From Arthrobacter sunyaminii (GTDB lineage Bacteria > Actinomycetota > Actinomycetes > Actinomycetales > Micrococcaceae), in contig NZ_CP076456.1 in assembly GCF_018866305.1 (NCBI RefSeq), positions 3,038,001 to 3,102,000 on the forward strand: DNA of 64,000 nt, read 5' to 3'. Both the position numbers and the translations under genes were made by a program. Positions 59,491 to 64,000 of the stretch are shown here, in pieces. The stretch's first letter is position 1, and each line of letters starts with the position of its first letter. The notes under the pieces are model-generated. The model was not told the origin of the DNA. It saw only the letters and a program-made list of their open reading frames with translations, and ran no database searches.

Positions 59491-60576
59491 CTAGACGTTG
59501 AAGCGGAACTCCACCACGTCGCCGTCGGCCATGACGTATTCCTTACCTTCAATGCGGACCTTGCCGCGCGACTTGGCCTCGGCCATGGAACCGGCTTCCA
59601 CTAGGTCATCGAAGGACACAACCTCGGCCTTGATGAAGCCTCGCTGGAAGTCGGTGTGGATGACACCGGCAGCCTGGGGCGCGGTGTCACCCTTGCGGAT
59701 GGTCCACGCACGGGTTTCCTTGGGACCGGCCGTCAGGTAGGTCTGCAGGCCCAGGGTGTGGAAGCCGACGCGGGCCAGCTTGTCCAGGCCGGACTCTTCC
59801 TGGCCGCTCATCTCCAGCATTTCGCGGGCTTCTTCTTCGTCCAGCTCCACCAGATCGGCTTCGAGCTTGGCATCAAGGAAGATGGCGTCCGCCGGGGCCA
59901 CCAGGGCGCGCAGTTCCTCCTGGCGCTCCGGGTTGCCAAGCACGGCGTCGTCGACGTTGAACACGTAGATGAAGGGCTTGGCGGTGAGCAGGCTCAGCTC
60001 CCGCAGGTGCTCCATCTCCAGCTTGTCCTTCTCCACGGAAGAGAAGATGGTGTCGCCGCGCTCCAGCACGGCCTGCGCGGCCTGCATGGCAGCCAGCTGC
60101 GCGGGCTCGCGCTTCTTGATCTTGACTTCCTTCTCGACCCGCGGAATCGCCTTTTCCAGCGTCTGCAGGTCGGCCAGGATCAGTTCGGTGTTGATGGTCT
60201 CCATGTCGGAGCGCGGATCCACCTTGCCGTCCACGTGGATGACATCGGGGTCATCGAACACGCGGATGACCTGGGCAATAGCCTCGGCTTCACGGATGTT
60301 GGCGAGGAACTGGTTGCCCAGCCCTTCACCTTCCGACGCGCCCTTCACGATGCCGGCAATGTCCACAAAGGACACGGTTGCCGGAAGGATGCGCGCGGAA
60401 CCGTGAATCTCGGCCAGCTTGGCCAGGCGCGGATCCGGAAGGGACACGACGCCGACATTCGGTTCGATGGTCGCGAACGGATAGTTCGCCGCCAGAACGT
60501 TGTTGCGGGTCAGCGCATTGAACAGGGTTGATTTGCCGACGTTGGGCAGGCCGACGATGCCAATAGTAAGAGCCAC
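59491..60576 (-). CDS. ychF: Redox-responsive ATPase YchF (Obg family)
   Basis: A 361-residue Obg-type P-loop ATPase that binds ribosomes and influences stress survival. GLPNVGKSTLFNAL (G1), DIAGIVKGASEGEGLGNQFL (20; G3), the degenerate NxxE G4 typical of YchF, and the C-terminal TGS domain are present. GTG start 60576 with TATGAT at -12 to -7. Adjacent to ispH as in mycobacteria. Confidence 0.96.
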   Translation of the reverse strand: MALTIGIVGLPNVGKSTLFNALTRNNVLAANYPFATIEPNVGVVSLPDPRLAKLAEIHGSARILPATVSFVDIAGIVKGASEGEGLGNQFLANIREAEAIAQVIRVFDDPDVIHVDGKVDPRSDMETINTELILADLQTLEKAIPRVEKEVKIKKREPAQLAAMQAAQAVLERGDTIFSSVEKDKLEMEHLRELSLLTAKPFIYVFNVDDAVLGNPERQEELRALVAPADAIFLDAKLEADLVELDEEEAREMLEMSGQEESGLDKLARVGFHTLGLQTYLTAGPKETRAWTIRKGDTAPQAAGVIHTDFQRGFIKAEVVSFDDLVEAGSMAEAKSRGKVRIEGKEYVMADGDVVEFRFNV

Positions 60577-60582
60577 GTTGCC

Positions 60583-60588
60583 ATCATA
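60583..60588 (-). promoter_or_regulatory. -10 element, leaderless promoter of ychF
   Basis: TATGAT (minus strand) exactly -12 to -7 from GTG 60576, close to the -10 consensus. Confidence 0.6.
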
Positions 60589-60598
60589 CCGGTGCCCG

Positions 60599-61678
60599 TC
60601 AGGCTCCGGCGCGCCGCCCGCCCAGACCGCGCGAGGTATCCCCCATCGCCTTCAGCGTGGCACGGATCTCCTTGGGCAGGGAGAAAATGATGTCCTCCTG
60701 CGCAGTGACCACTTCCTCTACGTCGCCGTAGCCGTACTCGGCCAGCAGGTGCAGGACGTCCTGGACCAGGTTTTCCGGCACGGATGCGCCGGAGGTCACA
60801 CCAACAGTGGCCACGCCCTCGAACCAGGTCTCATCAATCTCGTTGGCGAAGTCCACGCGGTGCGAGGCCTTGGCGCCGTATTCCAGCGCAACTTCCACCA
60901 GCCGCACGGAGTTGGAGGAGTTCGCGGAACCTACCACCAGCACCAGATCCGCTTCGGGAGCGATCTTCTTGATCGCAGCCTGCCGGTTGGAAGTGGCGTA
61001 GCAAATGTCGTCGCTGGGCGGATCCTGCAGCGTGGGGAACCGCTTGCGCAGCAGGTTCACCGTGTGCATGGCTTCATCCACGCTCAGTGTCGTCTGGGAC
61101 AGCCAGATGACCTTGTCCGGATCACGGACCACAACCTTGTCCACGTCTTCGGGACCGTTGACGATCTGCGTGTGCTCGGGTGCCTCGCCATAGGTGCCTT
61201 CAACTTCCTCGTGGCCGGCGTGTCCGATCAGCAGAATGTCAAAGTCGTCGCGCGCAAAACGCACCGCTTCCTTGTGGACCTTGGTCACCAGCGGGCAGGT
61301 GGCGTCGATGGTCTGCAGGTTCCGGTCCTTCGCGGACTGTACGACGGCGGGAGAGACGCCGTGTGCGGAGAAGATCAGGCGGGCGCCTTCCGGGACCTCG
61401 TCGGTTTCATCGACGAAGATGGCACCCTTCTCCTCCAGTGTCTGGACCACGTGGAGGTTGTGCACAATCTGCTTGCGGACGTAGACGGGCGGGCCATAGG
61501 CTTCCAGCGCCTTCTCCACGGCAATCACTGCGCGGTCGACGCCGGCGCAGTAGCCGCGCGGTGCGGCCAGCAGGACGCGGCGGGCGCCGGAGACGGGAGC
61601 GGCGGCGGATACCTCCTGCGGGCTGCGGCGCCTGCGCGGAACGGTGGGCATAGGCACGGAAACGGCAGTGCTGGTCAT
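60599..61678 (-). CDS. ispH: 4-hydroxy-3-methylbut-2-enyl diphosphate reductase
   Basis: A 359-residue [4Fe-4S] enzyme, last step of the MEP isoprenoid pathway. Cluster cysteines are in [23 protein letters not shown] and [17 protein letters not shown] and [11 protein letters not shown] bind substrate. TAGCAT lies at -12 to -7 of ATG 61678. Separated from ychF by only 22 bases, though ychF has its own promoter element. Confidence 0.96.
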   Translation of the reverse strand: MTSTAVSVPMPTVPRRRRSPQEVSAAAPVSGARRVLLAAPRGYCAGVDRAVIAVEKALEAYGPPVYVRKQIVHNLHVVQTLEEKGAIFVDETDEVPEGARLIFSAHGVSPAVVQSAKDRNLQTIDATCPLVTKVHKEAVRFARDDFDILLIGHAGHEEVEGTYGEAPEHTQIVNGPEDVDKVVVRDPDKVIWLSQTTLSVDEAMHTVNLLRKRFPTLQDPPSDDICYATSNRQAAIKKIAPEADLVLVVGSANSSNSVRLVEVALEYGAKASHRVDFANEIDETWFEGVATVGVTSGASVPENLVQDVLHLLAEYGYGDVEEVVTAQEDIIFSLPKEIRATLKAMGDTSRGLGGRRAGA

Positions 61679-61684
61679 GCCTCC

Positions 61685-61690
61685 ATGCTA
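61685..61690 (-). promoter_or_regulatory. -10 element, leaderless promoter of ispH
   Basis: TAGCAT (minus strand) exactly -12 to -7 from ATG 61678. GGAGG also lies 3-7 bases before the start, too close for normal use. Confidence 0.5.
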
Positions 61691-61764
61691 TCGGGTGGAC
61701 CGGCACCGAACGCGCGCGACGGCGTTCCGTCCGCTGTCGGCGCACTGCTCCCGGATCAGAGCAC

Positions 61765-62580
61765 TCAGCGCCGCCCGGAACCGCCGACGGCACGCACCAG
61801 CAGTCCCAGCACCAGCAGCACAGCCGCACCCACCATGAAGGGAAGCGTCCATGCCTGCAGGCTGGGTCCTGCTTCCGCGGCGAACGCTGCGGCAAAAGTC
61901 TCCGCCAGGGCGCTGCTGTAGGCGGGACGTGCGGCGAGCGAAGGAAGGGACCCGGCGGCAAACCACAGCGCACCCCCGGCCAGCAGTGCCCCTCCTCCCA
62001 TCCAGGCCAGTGCCGCTCCCCTGCTCCGAGCCACCAGCAGGGCCAGCACCGCTGCTATGCCCGAGCCCAGAGCCAGAAAAGGCCACGCCTTGGCGGCGTT
62101 GGCTGCGAACTCGATGTCCGAACGCTGATCCACCCCGCCCAGCTCCAGCAGCGACTGTTCCGGTGCCTGCACATCCGTCCCGGCGGCGCTGCCGAGCTCG
62201 TTCGCCACCAGGCCCACCACCGGGGCGACATCCAGCGTGACTCCGCCGCCGCCGTCGAACGTTTGGGCGTGCGAGCGCTGCAGCGTCTCGTCCCAGGCCT
62301 GCGGATAGCCGGGCAGCGACTGCACTCCCTGCACCGCGCTGGTGATCAGCGGCTGCACAAAGGAGGCGACGGCGTCGGGCAGCTGGACACTGTCCGTCAC
62401 CTGTGCCCCCAGCTCCTCGGCGAGGTCCTGCTGGAAGGCCTCGTTGGTGCCCAGCGGCTGGCCCAGGGCAACAAATCCGTCTTCAGACACCACGTTTTCG
62501 GCCAGCCAGGCCGAACACAGGGCGGCAGCTGCCAGCAGGACGGCGGCAAAACCCAAGATGGCCGAGCCGAATGTTCGCAT
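61765..62580 (-). CDS. Hypothetical membrane protein with extracytoplasmic loop
   Basis: About 271 residues: an N-terminal span (FGSAILGFAAVLLAAAALCS, 20), about 150 extracytoplasmic residues (WLAENVVSEDGFVALGQPLG, 20), then three spans (ALGSGIAAVLALLVAR, MGGGALLAGGALWFAAG, LPFMVGAAVLLVLGLLVRAV). I recognise a widespread actinobacterial layout but no function. ATG 62580 has GAGGAAA upstream and is preferred over GTG 62595. Divergent from xseA. Confidence 0.78.
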   Translation of the reverse strand: MRTFGSAILGFAAVLLAAAALCSAWLAENVVSEDGFVALGQPLGTNEAFQQDLAEELGAQVTDSVQLPDAVASFVQPLITSAVQGVQSLPGYPQAWDETLQRSHAQTFDGGGGVTLDVAPVVGLVANELGSAAGTDVQAPEQSLLELGGVDQRSDIEFAANAAKAWPFLALGSGIAAVLALLVARSRGAALAWMGGGALLAGGALWFAAGSLPSLAARPAYSSALAETFAAAFAAEAGPSLQAWTLPFMVGAAVLLVLGLLVRAVGGSGRR

Positions 62581-62631
62581 CGGGTGTTTCCTCACTCTGG
62601 TTGCGGAACCCGCGTTGTGGGCGGCACCTGA

Positions 62632-62637
62632 TAGACA
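62632..62637 (+). promoter_or_regulatory. -10-like element of xseA, near-leaderless
   Basis: TAGACA at -13 to -8 from ATG 62645; no Shine-Dalgarno between. Confidence 0.35.
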
Positions 62638-62644
62638 TTAACTT

Positions 62645-63934
62645 ATGCAAGACCCCATAGAGCGCACCGAACCCGATGAGTCCGCCGCTGCGACGAGCCT
62701 GCCGAAGACCGCCGCGGAAACCAGTCCCGAGAATCCGTGGCCGCTGCAGCTGCTGTCGAGGAACCTGAAAAGCTACATCGACCGCGCCCCTGCCACCTGG
62801 GTGGAGGGGCAGATTATCGAGCTGAACAAACGGGCCAACGCCTCCTACATCACACTGCGCGACGTCGATGCGGAGATTTCGCTGTCCCTGACAGTGTGGA
62901 GCACGGTCATGAACCGGCTGGAGCTGCCGCTGGAACGCGGCGCCCGGGTGGTTGCCCAGGTCAAGCCCGATTTCTGGGTCAAAACCGGACGGCTTTCCAT
63001 GCAGACCAGGGACATCCGCCCGGTGGGCATCGGTGATCTCCTGGCCCGGATCGAGCGCCTGCGCCAGGCCCTGGCCGCCGAAGGGCTGTTCCGGGAGGAC
63101 CGGAAGCTGCCGCTGCCGCTGCTGCCGAACCGGATTGGGCTGATTACCGGACGCAACTCCGATGCCATGAAGGACGTCATCCGCAACGCGTCCCTGCGCT
63201 GGCCTGCCGTGGTCTTCGAAGTGCGCGAAGTAGCCGTGCAGGGCGTCAACGCCGTGTCGGAGGTGACCCGGGCGCTGGCCCAGCTCGATGCCATGCCGGA
63301 AGTGGACGTCATCGTGATTGCCCGCGGCGGCGGGTCCCTGGAGGACCTGCTGCCGTTCAGCCACGAGGATCTGGTCCGGGCCGTGTCCGCCGCGCAGACG
63401 CCGGTGGTCAGCGCGATCGGCCATGAAGCGGACCGGCCGCTGCTGGACGAGGTCGCAGACCTCCGGGCCTCTACGCCCACCGATGCTGCCAAGCGGATTG
63501 TTCCGGACGTCGGCGAGGAGCTGCAGCGCATTGGTGCAGCCCGTGCCCAGCTGAGGCGCATCGTGGACCTGACGGTCGCCCGGGAGATGGAACGGCTGAA
63601 CCACATCAGGTCCCGTCCCGTGCTGGCCGCTCCGGAAACCATGGTGGATCTGCGCCAGCAGGACGTGTCCCGCCTGCGCGAGCGCGCCCTGTCCTGCATC
63701 ACTTCCGAAGTGCGGCGGGACACCGACCGGATCGCGTACCTGCGGGCGCAGGTCCGCTCCCTCTCACCCCAGAACACACTGGACCGCGGCTACGCCGTCG
63801 TGCAGCTGGCCGACGGCTCCGTGGTCCGGGAGGCAGCGGCCGTTCCCGGCGACGCACACCTGCGCATCCGGGTTGCCGTGGGCGAACTGGCCGCCACGGC
63901 AGCAGCGCCGGCTGAAGAAAAGCCCGGCGCATGA
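62645..63934 (+). CDS. xseA: Exodeoxyribonuclease VII large subunit
   Basis: A 429-residue subunit that degrades single-stranded DNA with XseB. The N-terminal OB fold (WVEGQIIELNKRANASYITL, 20), the catalytic domain (GLITGRNSDAMKDVIRNASL, 20; IVIARGGGSLEDLLPFS; SAIGHEADRPL; DLRASTPTDAA) and C-terminal RGYAVV are complete. Its last 4 bases overlap the xseB start (ATGA). Confidence 0.96.
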   Translation: MQDPIERTEPDESAAATSLPKTAAETSPENPWPLQLLSRNLKSYIDRAPATWVEGQIIELNKRANASYITLRDVDAEISLSLTVWSTVMNRLELPLERGARVVAQVKPDFWVKTGRLSMQTRDIRPVGIGDLLARIERLRQALAAEGLFREDRKLPLPLLPNRIGLITGRNSDAMKDVIRNASLRWPAVVFEVREVAVQGVNAVSEVTRALAQLDAMPEVDVIVIARGGGSLEDLLPFSHEDLVRAVSAAQTPVVSAIGHEADRPLLDEVADLRASTPTDAAKRIVPDVGEELQRIGAARAQLRRIVDLTVAREMERLNHIRSRPVLAAPETMVDLRQQDVSRLRERALSCITSEVRRDTDRIAYLRAQVRSLSPQNTLDRGYAVVQLADGSVVREAAAVPGDAHLRIRVAVGELAATAAAPAEEKPGA

Positions 63935-64000
63935 ACATGCAGAATCAACAGCTCCAACCGAAAGAAGACCCGAAAATGAACCCCGCAGCAAACGAAGCAT
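63931..64000 (+). CDS. xseB: Exodeoxyribonuclease VII small subunit (3' end outside window)
   Basis: Only 23 codons are present, starting MNMQNQQLQPKEDPKMNPAA (20). The ATGA overlap with xseA, the Gln/Lys-rich leader and the operon order identify it as xseB; the conserved domain would begin just past the window edge. ATG 63937 is an alternative start. Confidence 0.75.
   Translation, partial: MNMQNQQLQPKEDPKMNPAANEA

Noticed and set aside
1..64000. tRNA, rRNA, insertion sequences, prophage or defence island
   Set aside because: No cloverleaf-forming segment, transposase, integrase, phage structural gene, toxin-antitoxin pair or restriction enzyme was recognised; the lone methyltransferase is not enough for a defence system.

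Overview
The window is high-GC chromosomal DNA of an actinobacterium, most probably a Micrococcaceae member (Arthrobacter group). This rests on codon use, actinobacterial hallmark genes (RseA/SigE pair, DUF3117, LpqW-like lipoprotein, tetrahydrodipicolinate succinylase DapD of the actinobacterial type, gluABCD) and gene order. Much of the order parallels what I recall of Mycobacterium tuberculosis Rv1107c to Rv1234: xseB-xseA-ispH-ychF, typA-lpqW, fdxC-aminotransferase, dapD/dapE, LOG protein-DivIVA-like-tag-DUF3117, O-methyltransferase-sigE-rseA-tatB-mrp-MgtE_N protein. I see no tRNA, rRNA, CRISPR array, insertion sequence, integrase or phage gene. It looks like a stable core region with an accessory carbohydrate/regulator block at about 39-59 kb.

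Layout. 0-5 kb: 3' part of a DEAD-box RNA helicase, a solitary beta-class DNA methyltransferase, a PHP phosphoesterase and aminopeptidase P, closed by a 29-bp perfect stem shared with a convergent stress-protein-like gene. 5-17 kb: an envelope/stress block with an MgtE_N-CBS protein, a DUF1003 membrane protein, Mrp ATPase, TatB, anti-sigma factor RseA, SigE, O-methyltransferase, leucyl aminopeptidase, DUF3117, a PIG-V-like mannosyltransferase, 3-methyladenine glycosylase, a DivIVA-type protein and a LOG-family protein. 17-21 kb: glutamate-type ABC importer gluABCD. 21-31 kb: lysine/DAP and central metabolism (dapE, dapD, a lytic-transglycosylase-like protein, galE, gltA, dapC, fdxA) and typA. 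31-38.5 kb: an Opp-type peptide importer and an LpqW-like lipoprotein. 39-50 kb: a LacI-controlled beta-glycoside (likely xylo-oligosaccharide or beta-glucoside) locus in which an Opp-family importer is followed by GH3 and GH43 glycosidases. 50-59 kb: Nudix, GNAT acetyltransferases, a TetR-controlled ABC-2-like membrane protein, a second GH3, a diacylglycerol-glucosyl/galactosyltransferase-like GT, and small enzymes. 59.5-64 kb: ychF, ispH, a membrane protein, xseA and the first bases of xseB.

Regulatory structure is unusually readable. Twelve genes have a TANNNT hexamer at exactly -12 to -7 relative to the start codon and no separate Shine-Dalgarno, which is the signature of leaderless mRNAs. 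All three solute-binding-protein genes that head or sit inside importer operons are followed directly by a perfect GC-rich hairpin before the first permease, suggesting a shared way of making more binding protein than permease. The LacI locus has a promoter overlapped by an operator, with two further copies upstream of lacI. I found no clearly unprecedented defence or biosynthetic system; the best leads are these regulatory patterns, the glycoside locus and the convergent GH3/GT coding overlap.
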